From positions 100,924 to 164,923 of the forward strand of contig NZ_SNVJ01000008.1 in assembly GCF_009829925.1 (NCBI RefSeq): 64,000 nucleotides of DNA. Direction: 5' to 3'. This document shows, one piece after another, positions 9,241-17,314 of the stretch. Below the pieces are notes generated by a model. The model did not search any database and was not told the DNA's origin. It was given only the letters and a program-made list of their open reading frames with translations. The DNA comes from Teichococcus coralli. Its GTDB lineage: Bacteria > Pseudomonadota > Alphaproteobacteria > Acetobacterales > Acetobacteraceae. The translations under genes and the position numbers were made by a program. Within the stretch, counting starts at the first letter, position 1. Every line of letters begins with the position of its first letter.

Positions 9241-9493
9241 GCGGCGAGGTCCTTCAGCATAGCGTTGTTCAGCATCGCCTCGGCCAGCAGCCGCTTCAAC
9301 CTGCCGTTCTCGTCTTCAAGCCTCTTCAGCCGCTTGGCTTCCGACACACCGAGACCGCCGTACTTGGCCTTGCAGGCATAAAAGGTCGCCTCCGAGAACC
9401 CATGTTTGCGACAGAGATCCGCCGTCTTCAGCCCGGCCTCCTGCTCCCGCAGCACCTCGATGATCTGCTTTCCGTGAACCGGCCGCGCTTCAT
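9228..9493 (-). pseudogene. IS3-family transposase OrfA with a frameshift
   Basis: The minus strand from 9455 to 9228 encodes LREQEAGLKTADLCRKHGF, then a helix-turn-helix and a leucine-zipper-like segment (KRLKRLEDENGRLKRLLAEA), the usual IS3 OrfA. The true start is the ATG at 9493-9491 (MKRGRFTE), but one base seems to be missing near 9475, so the MKRGRFTE start and the rest lie in different frames. The usual slippery AAAAAAG (9240-9234) used for -1 frameshifting into OrfB is intact. Possible IS-end sequence extends to about 9560. This is an inactive relic. Confidence 0.75.
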
Positions 9494-9708
9494 GTCCATC
9501 TCCAAACGGGTGACGGACTCTACCTCCCCTTGGTGGAAATCTCGGGGCTCAGGTCAATAGGTCGGTGGTCTGCTTTTTCCCCGCGAAAGGAGGCGTGCCG
9601 ACGCAGACGTTCACGAGGGCGAGTGCACCAGCGCCATCCCCCATGACCCCTAAGACCCCTATGCATTCTTCGCGAACGGCCGTGAGTGGATCCTGGTAGA
9701 TAGATGGC

Positions 9709-11058
9709 TCACGCTGCCTTCCTTCGCTTTCCATCTGAACGCTCGAGTTCTGCGCTGCGTACTTCTGCTATGCCCGCCGGCTGCAGGCACCATTTCCCCC
9801 AAGCCTCCATGAGCGGCCGGCGCTTCTCTAAAAGGTCCGACCGAGCATAGGCTGCTTCAACCTTATCCTTCACCGTATGCGCGAGCGCCCGCTCTATCAC
9901 GTCGCGTCCTTCCTCCCTCGTCTCGCCTGCCCAGTCCCGGAAGGTGGAACGGAAGCCATGCGGCACGATGGCTCGGCCCTCATGATCGCGCCAGCGCGGT
10001 GGCCCCTCCGGGTTCTCTCCCTCAGCCGGCTCATTCATTCGCCGCAGCACTGCGGATACGGTCATGTCAGACAGCATCACGTTGTCGCCGCCCGAGAAGA
10101 TCAAGTGGTCGGACCGGGGTCTCTCAGGTTGGACTGCCCGCAGCACCTCTATGGCAGCGGCAGAAAGCGGCACGCGATGAGTTCGGCGGGCCTTCATGCG
10201 GCCGGACGGAACCGTCCAAAGGCTGGCCTCCATGTCCACTTCCCGCCATGTCATGCCTCGGACCTCGCCAGTGCGAGCGGCCGTGAGGATGGCGAACCGA
10301 AGAGCGGCCGCTCCCATGCCATCCACGTTGGACAGCGCAGTCCAGAATGCGGGCATCTGCTGCCAGGATAGTGCGGGGCGGTGCTCCACCCGCTTCACAC
10401 GGCGCGAAGGCGGAAGTTCTTCTGACAAAAGCCCTCGCCACCGCGCCGGGTTTTCGCCACTGCGCCAGCCTCGGACACGCGCCAGGTCCAGCACTGCCTC
10501 GATGCGCTGCCGCAGTCGGGACGCCGTTTCAGGGATCTTCGGCCAGATTGGACGCAGTACCCTCAGCACTGCGGGGACGTCCACCGCGGCAATTGGCATC
10601 TCCCCGAGCTGGGGGAAGGCGTGCTGTTCTAGGGTGGCTAGCCACTGGGCGGCATGCTTCGGGTTGCTCCACCCGTCCCGCTTGGCTGCCACTGTTGCCA
10701 GCGCCGCCTCCCGGAAGGTCGTCGCTTTGATTTCTGCCTCGGCTGCGGCACGAGCCTGTGCGGCTTTCTCTGCGCCCCGCGCCGCAAGAGGGTCGGTGTT
10801 ACTCCGCAGCAGCTTGCGAGCCTCCTCAGCAGCAGCGCGCGCGTCCGCCAACCCAACGGCAGGATAGGTGCCTAGACCCATGTCCCGGCGCTTGCCGCCA
10901 TAGCTGTAGCGGAGGACCCAAGCGCCCCCGCTGGTCTGGTTCGCCTTCACCAGAAGGTGGAGGCCACTGCCATCGCCTATTCGGACGGGCGCCTGCAGGG
11001 GGCTCTTACCCAGGGTTGCCAGCTTCGCCTTCAAGCCCGTGGCTGTGAGCTCACCCAT
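9709..11058 (-). CDS. P4-type tyrosine recombinase (phage/island integrase)
   Basis: This 449-residue protein catalyses site-specific integration or excision of a mobile element. It has an N-terminal DUF4102-type arm-binding domain (GLHLLVKANQTSGGAWVLRY, then MGLGTYPAVGLADAR), a central SAM-like core-binding region and a C-terminal catalytic domain. Catalytic positions visible are the Arg in AARTGEVRG, the HGFR box, the His of ERALAHTV and the Tyr in AAYARSD, so it appears intact. The length is normal for P4-type integrases. It is transcribed away from a second integrase (11364) across a 305-bp gap that contains the putative att site. It may belong to the island on its left that carries the giant ATPase operon. 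Confidence 0.92.
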   Translation of the reverse strand: MGELTATGLKAKLATLGKSPLQAPVRIGDGSGLHLLVKANQTSGGAWVLRYSYGGKRRDMGLGTYPAVGLADARAAAEEARKLLRSNTDPLAARGAEKAAQARAAAEAEIKATTFREAALATVAAKRDGWSNPKHAAQWLATLEQHAFPQLGEMPIAAVDVPAVLRVLRPIWPKIPETASRLRQRIEAVLDLARVRGWRSGENPARWRGLLSEELPPSRRVKRVEHRPALSWQQMPAFWTALSNVDGMGAAALRFAILTAARTGEVRGMTWREVDMEASLWTVPSGRMKARRTHRVPLSAAAIEVLRAVQPERPRSDHLIFSGGDNVMLSDMTVSAVLRRMNEPAEGENPEGPPRWRDHEGRAIVPHGFRSTFRDWAGETREEGRDVIERALAHTVKDKVEAAYARSDLLEKRRPLMEAWGKWCLQPAGIAEVRSAELERSDGKRRKAA

Positions 11059-11363
11059 GCCTGCCTCCGCATACTACCGGGAATCAAAGTTCAGAGCCTG
11101 TGGGAAGCAAGGAGGCTGCTCCTCCCGTTCCCACGACAGTTCCCACATTAAAGCGTAGATGTGGATAGACAAGGGTAGACAGAACTGGATGCCCGGAACA
11201 GATTAATTCAGCGTATTCAATGCATTGATGGAACATGGTGGACGCTTGTGGACGCGAGTAGGTTTAGGAATGGCAGACATCCCCTCCGCCATTTCCTGTC
11301 CACGGATTTCCTAGGCTTTCGGCGGTGTGACCGGGCGATTTGTACCCCGGATTGTAACCCGCC
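11059..11363. other. Divergent integrase intergenic region with short repeats
   Basis: This 305-bp, comparatively AT-rich gap lies between two divergent integrases and must hold both promoters. It contains two direct repeats with 10-bp periodicity: TAGACA at 11166-11171 and 11176-11181, and GTGGACGC at 11238-11245 and 11248-11255. It also contains a perfect 12-bp palindrome, TCAATGCATTGA, at 11217-11228, and the left copy of the 14-bp att-like repeat at 11278-11291. Direct repeats at helical spacing next to an integrase gene are typical of arm-type or excisionase sites, but no binding can be shown here. Confidence 0.5.
11278..11291 (+). other. Putative left attachment site of the 14-kb element
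   Basis: The 14-bp sequence CATCCCCTCCGCCA occurs here and again at 25348-25361 in the same orientation. This copy lies 72 bp upstream of the integrase start at 11364, the usual position for an att core. CCCCTCCGCCA resembles the 3' acceptor end of a serine tRNA, a favoured integration target, but no tRNA body is present at either copy. A 14-bp match alone could be chance; its position at both ends of the element is the main support. Confidence 0.5.
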
Positions 11364-13076
11364 GTGCATGGCCGCCACCTGACCCGCAAGGGGTCTGCTT
11401 GGGTCTTCCAGATGCGGGTGCCTGCCCGCTTCAACTTTTCGTTGAAATCCTCGCCGATCCGAATCACGCTTGGAGCAATCCCGAAGCGTGCGGCGCAAGT
11501 CGCTGCTCGGGTCCTTGCGGTAACCGCAAGCATCCATTTCGAGCGCGAGAGGTTCCACGACATGGCCGAGGCTAGCATCAGGACACCGGATCCCCGGCCG
11601 ACAGTCGCGTCCCTGCTTCGGGACGATTTCAAATCGATTCTCCCACTTCTGCGCGGACTGGACGACGCGGACCGGTGCCAGCCGTCTGAGGCGACACTTG
11701 CCCCCCGGATGGTCGCCGCCGGGCTGGATGGCCTGGCCGATCTCGTCGCGGACCGCACCACCGGCAGCGCGCTGGCGCGAAATCAGGGGGCGGCCCTGGA
11801 ATCCTACTTCCGGAAGGTCATCACCGACGAGGGGACGGGCCGCGAGCATCTGGGCGAACCTCCCCTTCCGCCAAGGGAACCGACTGCGGACATCGCCAAG
11901 GTGCTCAGCGTCGTCACGGACATGCAGGCCAAGCAGGCGGCGATGGAGGCGAAGCTCGCCGCCGCGACCGCGGTGAAGCATGGTCCGCTGTTCAGCGCCG
12001 CGGCGGACGCCTATCACGAGAAGCTACGCCTGGCGCATGGCGATGGATATGACGAACTCAAATACGTGCGTCATCGCAAGGCCGTTTTCCTGAAATTGTG
12101 CGGGGACAAGCCGGTCAACCAATACACGCAGGACGACATCCAGAACTTCGTCAATGACGTCCGCCACCTTCCGCCCAACATTTCCAAGAACCCCGATTAC
12201 CGAATTGAGGACGTCAGACGATACATTGCCGAGGCCAAGGCGCGGGGGGCCAAGGGACTGAGCGAGAGCACGTTGGTCAACAACTACCTCGGCAAGGTCA
12301 AAACCATCCTGCGCGATGGCTGCGCCAGCGCGGGCATTCCCTTCACCTTGGAGGGCATGCGGATCGTCATACCCAAGGGCGTCCCCAAGGCGCGCCACCG
12401 GCTGGCGCCCGACTACGCCGCGCTGAACCGCGTCTTCCGTGCCGGTGTTGAAAGCGGAATGCTTGCCGAGGCGCTGTTGCCGCTGCTGGGCTTCCTGACC
12501 GGCCGCCGGTTGGGGCTGCTCACCTTCCTGCGCCGGGAGGACATCCAGCGGTACCATGGCTGCTGGGTCGTTCCGCCGCGCGACAGCGTATGGAACGGCG
12601 AGCGGTGGGTGACGGTGCCGTTCAAGACCGACGAGTCCCTGACCTACTTCGTGCTGCATGACGTGCTGGCCGAAACAGGCTTCATCGACTGGGCGCGGCG
12701 GGGTTCGGGCTTCATGTTCGAGAGCCTGCACGAGGCGAAGGACCCGGCCGACACCGCCTCGAAGCGGATGGCGCGCCTGTTCCGGACCGCCGGTCTGGAC
12801 CCCAGGCTGTTCACCATGTTCCACGGGCTGCGGCATGCGAAGATTGCCCTGGACCGGGAATTGAAGATTGATCCGCGCGCCATCCGGCTCCAGGTCGGGC
12901 ACGAACTCGGCGGCGTTCATGACAACTACGGCGACCACGGCATGAACCGCAGCGAACTCGCCGCCGTCGCCCGGGCTGAGTTGCCGCCGGAGATCGACCT
13001 GAGTGTGTTCCGCGGCCTCGACTTCGAGGCGCTGGCCGCCGTCCGGCCGAGGCGAGGTCGGCCGCGAAGGGAGTGA
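11364..13076 (+). CDS. Tyrosine recombinase with N-terminal DUF6538-like domain
   Basis: This 570-residue integrase starts at GTG 11364. The N-terminus (HLTRKGSAWVFQMRVPARF) matches the DUF6538 arm-type domain of phage-integrase-family proteins. The C-terminal catalytic domain shows the Arg in FLTGRRLGLL, the HGLRH box, the GHELGG motif and a Tyr in HDNYGDHG, so it looks functional. It is the first gene inside the left att-like repeat and is the best candidate for moving the 14-kb element. A GC-rich non-coding stretch and the relaxase gene follow. It is much longer than and unlike the P4-type integrase on the other side of the shared intergenic region. Confidence 0.9.
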   Translation: MHGRHLTRKGSAWVFQMRVPARFNFSLKSSPIRITLGAIPKRAAQVAARVLAVTASIHFERERFHDMAEASIRTPDPRPTVASLLRDDFKSILPLLRGLDDADRCQPSEATLAPRMVAAGLDGLADLVADRTTGSALARNQGAALESYFRKVITDEGTGREHLGEPPLPPREPTADIAKVLSVVTDMQAKQAAMEAKLAAATAVKHGPLFSAAADAYHEKLRLAHGDGYDELKYVRHRKAVFLKLCGDKPVNQYTQDDIQNFVNDVRHLPPNISKNPDYRIEDVRRYIAEAKARGAKGLSESTLVNNYLGKVKTILRDGCASAGIPFTLEGMRIVIPKGVPKARHRLAPDYAALNRVFRAGVESGMLAEALLPLLGFLTGRRLGLLTFLRREDIQRYHGCWVVPPRDSVWNGERWVTVPFKTDESLTYFVLHDVLAETGFIDWARRGSGFMFESLHEAKDPADTASKRMARLFRTAGLDPRLFTMFHGLRHAKIALDRELKIDPRAIRLQVGHELGGVHDNYGDHGMNRSELAAVARAELPPEIDLSVFRGLDFEALAAVRPRRGRPRRE

Positions 13077-13135
13077 CCAATCCCGCCGATCAGAGTTGCC
13101 CCTTGTTCGGCCCGCCGGAGGCGTGGCTGAACGAA

Positions 13136-13374
13136 TCGGGACGCCCCTCGTCCCGACGCCACCGGCCCGGCCGTCGCGCGCAGCGCGGGTCAAGGTTGGC
13201 GAAGCCACCGCGGAGCGGCGCGCCGCAGGCGCGACCTTGACGCGGGTGAGCACGGCGGCAGGGTGACGGCGAGGGAAAGCGGATCGCGGGGGTCTCGGGG
13301 GGCGGCGCCAGCCCCCCGGGCAGGTCCAGGGCGGCGCCCTGGCGGGGAGGCCGTCCGGCCGGGGCAGCGCCCCG
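13136..13374. other. Hairpin-rich non-coding region, candidate oriT
   Basis: The 425-bp gap 13077-13501 upstream of the relaxase has no convincing gene but several inverted repeats: TCGGGACG/CGTCCCGA (13136-13143 and 13149-13156), GGGGGGC/GCCCCCC (13297-13303 and 13311-13317), CCAGGGC/GCCCTGG (13326-13332 and 13336-13342) and CGGGGC/GCCCCG (13360-13365 and 13369-13374). A GGTCAAGGT/ACCTTGAC pair lies between the first and the others. MobV relaxases usually nick at an inverted repeat close upstream of their own gene, so this is where oriT should be. No nic site can be assigned from the sequence. Confidence 0.4.
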
Positions 13375-13501
13375 AGAGGACCCGACGGCTATGGAGCGCA
13401 GGGCGAAGCCCGGAGCGGAATAGCGGTAGTCGGTCACTACGCGAAGCGGCTGCCCCTTTGCCTTCTTGTGGCTTGCATCCTTCCGCCGAACAGATCGCAA
13501 C

Positions 13502-14899
13502 ATGGAGGCGCTGGGATTTCAGTTCGTGCACATCGAGGGCTACGCGCGGAAGGCGGACGCGCGGGGCCGGTCGGTTGATTTCGTTCTCGCGGAAGCGGAG
13601 CGGCGCCCGGATTCCTGCGCCCATGTCGCCGCGCCCGCGCCGCCGGAACTGGTCTTCGGCCTTCCGCTGACGGATCTGCGCGCGCTCCACGACGCGCGGG
13701 CCGAGGCCGCCCGGGCCACCATCGCTGGTGGGAAGACGCGGCGCATCCGGCAAGACCAACTCACCCTGCTCACCGTGGTCGCCTCGCACCCCGCCACGGT
13801 CGCCGAGATGCAGCGGAATCCTGCCCTGGCCGGGGAGGTCGCCGCCTGGGAGGCGCAGGTCGTCGCGTGGCTGCGGGAGCAATGGGGCGACGATCTCGCC
13901 ACTGTCGTCCGTCATGTCGATGAAGCTCACGCGCATCTTCATGCCTACGTCCTGCCCTCGGACGTCGAAATGCGGGCGCGGCGCCTGCATCCGGGCGTGG
14001 CGGCCAAGGAAAATGCCAAGGCCGCCACGACCGCCGGAGGCGCCGACGCCAAGGCGGCGAACGCAGCCGGGGACGTTGCTTATCGCGCGGCCATGCGCGC
14101 CATGCAGGACGGATTCTGGCGCACGGTCGGGATTCCTTGCGGCCTCGCGCGGTTGGGACCGGCACGACGTCGGCTGACGCGGGCCGCCTGGCACGCGGAG
14201 AAGGCCGCGGTCGGCGCCGCGGCCGAAGCCCTGCGGGTCGCCGACACCGCACGCGCCGAAGCGGACGCCGCCCGGCAGGACGCCGCCCGCGTGACCGGCG
14301 CGGCCGAGGAAAAGCAGGCCGCCGCCATGTCCTTGCAGGTGCGCGCGGAAGAAGCAGCCGCCCGTGCCGGGGAGGCGATCAGGACCGCCCGGGAGCGCGC
14401 CGCCAAAGCACAGGCGGCGGCAGACGCCGCGCAGGCGGAGCGCGCCGAGGCGGAGCGCCAGGCGCGGGCCATGGCGGCGCGGGGGCGGCGCCTGCTGCGC
14501 CAGGCGCAGGGTGAGGCCGGACGAGTCCTTGGCGCCGCGCGGGCCGAGGCCGACCGCATCCGGCGTGGGGCGCGCGGCCTCGGAGCCTGGCTGGGGGCGC
14601 TCTGGCATGGCGTGCTGGGGATGGCTCCGGGGGCGGTCGCGCGGCAGGCGGCGGACGCGGCCCGCGCCGAGGAGCGCAGGCTCGCCATCGGCCGCATCGC
14701 AGCGGCGGACGCCGAGGCCGACCGGCTGCGCGACCGGCTCCGCACGACCGAAGAAAAACTTGCCGCCACCTCCGGGGCCGCCGCCGCGCTCGGCGCCGAG
14801 CGCAACCGGCTCGCGCGCGAAGTTTCCCGCCTGCGTCCGGCGGCGGTGCCGGAGGCGGCGGCCGTCCCGGACGCGCCGTCCTCAAGGAGGAAACCATGA
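13502..14899 (+). CDS. MobV/Mob_Pre-type plasmid mobilisation relaxase
   Basis: This protein would nick one DNA strand at oriT and stay covalently bound, piloting it through a conjugation channel made by another element. Near residue 139 it has RHVDEAHAHLHAYVLP, the HxDE..xHxH metal-binding motif of the Mob_Pre (PF01076) HUH family. The N-terminal HIEGYARKADARGRS segment takes the place of the usual motif I. The C-terminal half is a very Ala- and Arg-rich coiled coil (about residues 230-460), common in these relaxases. I chose ATG 13502 because it begins the conserved region; a GTG at 13466 is also possible. The stop overlaps the next gene's start (ATGA). The replication-type HUH protein at the other end of the element suggests separate roles in transfer and copying. 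Confidence 0.85.
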   Translation: MEALGFQFVHIEGYARKADARGRSVDFVLAEAERRPDSCAHVAAPAPPELVFGLPLTDLRALHDARAEAARATIAGGKTRRIRQDQLTLLTVVASHPATVAEMQRNPALAGEVAAWEAQVVAWLREQWGDDLATVVRHVDEAHAHLHAYVLPSDVEMRARRLHPGVAAKENAKAATTAGGADAKAANAAGDVAYRAAMRAMQDGFWRTVGIPCGLARLGPARRRLTRAAWHAEKAAVGAAAEALRVADTARAEADAARQDAARVTGAAEEKQAAAMSLQVRAEEAAARAGEAIRTARERAAKAQAAADAAQAERAEAERQARAMAARGRRLLRQAQGEAGRVLGAARAEADRIRRGARGLGAWLGALWHGVLGMAPGAVARQAADAARAEERRLAIGRIAAADAEADRLRDRLRTTEEKLAATSGAAAALGAERNRLAREVSRLRPAAVPEAAAVPDAPSSRRKP

Positions 14900-15696
14900 T
14901 CATCTTCGACCTGCTGGGGCTCGCCCCCGGCGACGATGCGGATTTGCCGCCGCCCGATGCGCCCGACCGGGTGTTGGTCCGGTGGCTTGAAGCGCGGCTC
15001 GGGCGGCCCCCGGCGTGGTTCGAGGTGCTGGAACTGCGGTCCCTGTTGCGGGCGCTGGCGCGGCGCCGGACTTGGTGGGCATGGTGGCGCCGCCTCCGCC
15101 CGCTCCGGCTTCCTGCCCGGGAGGATCTGGTCGCCGATTTCCTTGCCTCGGTGGAGGGGAAACTCCTTCTCCGCGCGCTCGGCGGCAGCATGGCGGCGCT
15201 GGTCGCGCAACTGCGCCTGCCGAATCCGTTCGGCGGCTACGACGGCCGCCATCCGACCGCCTCGCGCCCGACCTGGCTGGAACGGCTCCACGATCGCGTC
15301 GCCGGGGGCGGCGCCGTGCCGTTGTGGGCGCAGGCGGAGGCCGCGACCGCCTACACGACCTGGAAGGTGACCGGCGTGCCGGTGCTGGCGCCGGGCTTCA
15401 TGCCCGAGATGGTAGAATTCCTTGCGCCAGCCCATGCCGCCGCGCTCAACGTGCTGTCGCCTGGGGCGGCCATGGACTTCGCCGCGCGGCTGCGGGCGGC
15501 GCGGCGCAGCGAGGCCGGGCGCCGCGCTGCCCTTGGGGAACTGGCGCGCATCGGGACGGAGGCCATGGAACTCTGGCCCGACGTCGCCCGGCGTTCGGCA
15601 ACGCCGCCGCTCGGGCTATGGCCGCCAGCCGGACCGGAGGACGGCGCCGCGCCGCCGGTTGCTGCCCCGGCGCCGCCGGGCGGCTCTTCGCTATGA
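14896..15696 (+). CDS. Unknown protein co-translated with the relaxase
   Basis: I do not recognise this 266-residue protein. It overlaps the end of the relaxase gene by 4 bases (ATGA), and the AAGGAGG sequence at 14884-14890 is a strong ribosome binding site, so both are made together. The sequence is Ala-, Leu-, Arg- and Trp-rich, with WWAWWRRLRPLRLP near residue 60 and MAALVAQLRLPNPFGGYDG near 100. The C-terminus is Pro/Ala-rich and disordered-looking. There is no clear signal peptide, transmembrane segment or catalytic motif. The coupling suggests a relaxosome accessory or transfer-coupling function, but that is only inference from position. Confidence 0.7.
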   Translation: MIIFDLLGLAPGDDADLPPPDAPDRVLVRWLEARLGRPPAWFEVLELRSLLRALARRRTWWAWWRRLRPLRLPAREDLVADFLASVEGKLLLRALGGSMAALVAQLRLPNPFGGYDGRHPTASRPTWLERLHDRVAGGGAVPLWAQAEAATAYTTWKVTGVPVLAPGFMPEMVEFLAPAHAAALNVLSPGAAMDFAARLRAARRSEAGRRAALGELARIGTEAMELWPDVARRSATPPLGLWPPAGPEDGAAPPVAAPAPPGGSSL

Positions 15697-15769
15697 TGGG
15701 CGGCGGCAACCGGCGCAGGCTGGTCGTCCTTGCGCGCCGGTCCGGCGGTGGTCACAGCGGCGCGGCGGA

Positions 15770-17308
15770 TCAGGCCGCCCGGCGCCGTTGTCGGCCCCTT
15801 GGACCGGCGGGCGCCTCCGCCTCCTGTCGCAGGCGGGCGAGGGTTTCCTCGGCCGGTTCGTCGGCAGCGTCCTGGGGGACGAGGTCGCCACGGAAGGCGA
15901 CATCAAGGATTTGCCGCTCCAATCGACTGAGCAGGTCGTGGCTCGCCCGGGCCTGACGTTCCATTTCGTCAGTAACCTTCAGGCGCTCCTCGACCAAATT
16001 CACGAGGCGGGCTTGCTCCGCCTCCGGAGGGATAGGAAGCGCGAAACTGGCAAGCTCGGTCATGCTGACGTTGTATTGTCCCGCTGAACTCGCCGCCTTC
16101 GCGAAGACCTGGTCACGAATCATGGGCGAATGCCAGACAAGCGCGATCCAGCGCCACAGCGTGTCATTTCCAACCAGCCGGAAGCGAATGAGATAGGATG
16201 CAAAATAGACGTCGCGTTCCAGGGATTGCCGCACGACTGCACCTCGTCCTACGAGGTCCGGGCTGCCATTCGTGCGAACGACAAGCAGGTCTCCCGGCGC
16301 AACGGCTTCGCCCGGAACCAAGCCCAGGTCTCCTGTGGCAAATTTCAGGTCGGATAAGTCGATTGCCCCCCGTGCGACGTTGGGGATCCGCAGAACAGGA
16401 GAGCCGCTGCCTGCGGGGTCGCACTTCTCGGATGTGCCATAGGAAGCAGCCCAAGCAAGCTGATCCAGGCTGGCCAGAGTCCACCCGGCTGGCAAAGAGT
16501 CGGCGTAGTGCTCGACCGGCTTAACGGGCGAGGGAAACCGATCCTTCCAGTTGTCTTTCAGGCGGCGCCCCTTGGCGGCAGCACGGGCAAGCTCACTTTG
16601 TTCCCAAAGCTGGCGCCTCTCACTCGCCAGCCGGTCCATGAACACGCCGCTTTCTTCGGCGGACATCCCGCTTCCGCTTCGGTCAGAAGCCAGTTCGCCT
16701 GATATTGCTGCGGCGACAAGGGCGTTGCGGAACCGCTCGGCAAGGACAAGGGTGCGGTCGAGGTCCTTCCGGGCGTCCCGGATGGCGCCGAACAGCGCCT
16801 CGATGCGGGCGACGATCCGGCGCTGCTCGGCCAGCGGAGGAAGAGAAACTCTTACCGCGCCGATGTCGGCCAATCCTAAGCCAGAGCGGGTAGCCCCTCG
16901 ATCCAATAGTCCAAGCTGCGCCTGGGCGGCTGGCGCGGTCAGGAACCATGCTAGGTAGGGAGCGAAATCTCGGTTGGCCGGTCGTGCAAGCGCTACGTGC
17001 TGATTGACGTATGCCTCCGGAACATCATCGGCGACGAGTCCGATGCGCCCGAGATCCGCTGTGATGGTTACGAGGATGTCGCCCGGCTGGACTTTCGTTC
17101 GAGTCCCTTCACTTCCCGGCGGCGGCTGAACATGTTGAATGTCTGCGAAATCCATGTCCACTCGGCCTCGCCTGATATTCTGGACCCGGATAAACGCAGC
17201 GCCCTCTTTGGCGTAGTGCTTTGCCCACCCGCGCGAACCACTGGTAATAAAAGAAAACAATTTGCTGGCGAGGACTTCGGTCCACCCAGCAGGTAGATTG
17301 TCTGGCAT
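15770..17308 (-). CDS. hsdS: Type I restriction-modification specificity subunit HsdS
   Basis: The 512-residue HsdS recognises the bipartite DNA target of the type I enzyme and recruits HsdM and HsdR. It has the expected two target-recognition domains and spacers: the first begins LPAGWTEVLASKLFSFITSG, with the typical PGDILVTITADLGRIGLV and LPPLAEQRRIVARIEALFGA ends; the second begins LPAGWTLASLDQLAWAASYG and ends IPPEAEQARLVNLVEERLKV. The length is slightly above the usual 400-460 because of a tail after the second repeat. It is the last gene of hsdR-hsdM-hsdS, 6 bases after the hsdM stop, so all three are one transcript. The target sequence cannot be predicted here. Confidence 0.95.
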   Translation of the reverse strand: MPDNLPAGWTEVLASKLFSFITSGSRGWAKHYAKEGAAFIRVQNIRRGRVDMDFADIQHVQPPPGSEGTRTKVQPGDILVTITADLGRIGLVADDVPEAYVNQHVALARPANRDFAPYLAWFLTAPAAQAQLGLLDRGATRSGLGLADIGAVRVSLPPLAEQRRIVARIEALFGAIRDARKDLDRTLVLAERFRNALVAAAISGELASDRSGSGMSAEESGVFMDRLASERRQLWEQSELARAAAKGRRLKDNWKDRFPSPVKPVEHYADSLPAGWTLASLDQLAWAASYGTSEKCDPAGSGSPVLRIPNVARGAIDLSDLKFATGDLGLVPGEAVAPGDLLVVRTNGSPDLVGRGAVVRQSLERDVYFASYLIRFRLVGNDTLWRWIALVWHSPMIRDQVFAKAASSAGQYNVSMTELASFALPIPPEAEQARLVNLVEERLKVTDEMERQARASHDLLSRLERQILDVAFRGDLVPQDAADEPAEETLARLRQEAEAPAGPRGRQRRRAA

Positions 17309-17314
17309 CGGCTA

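Noticed and set aside
11250..11300. A serine tRNA gene at the left att-like site
   Set aside because: The CCCCTCCGCCA end looks like a tRNA acceptor, but there is no matching GGAGGGG 5' arm and no T-loop sequence upstream. The same holds for the right copy.
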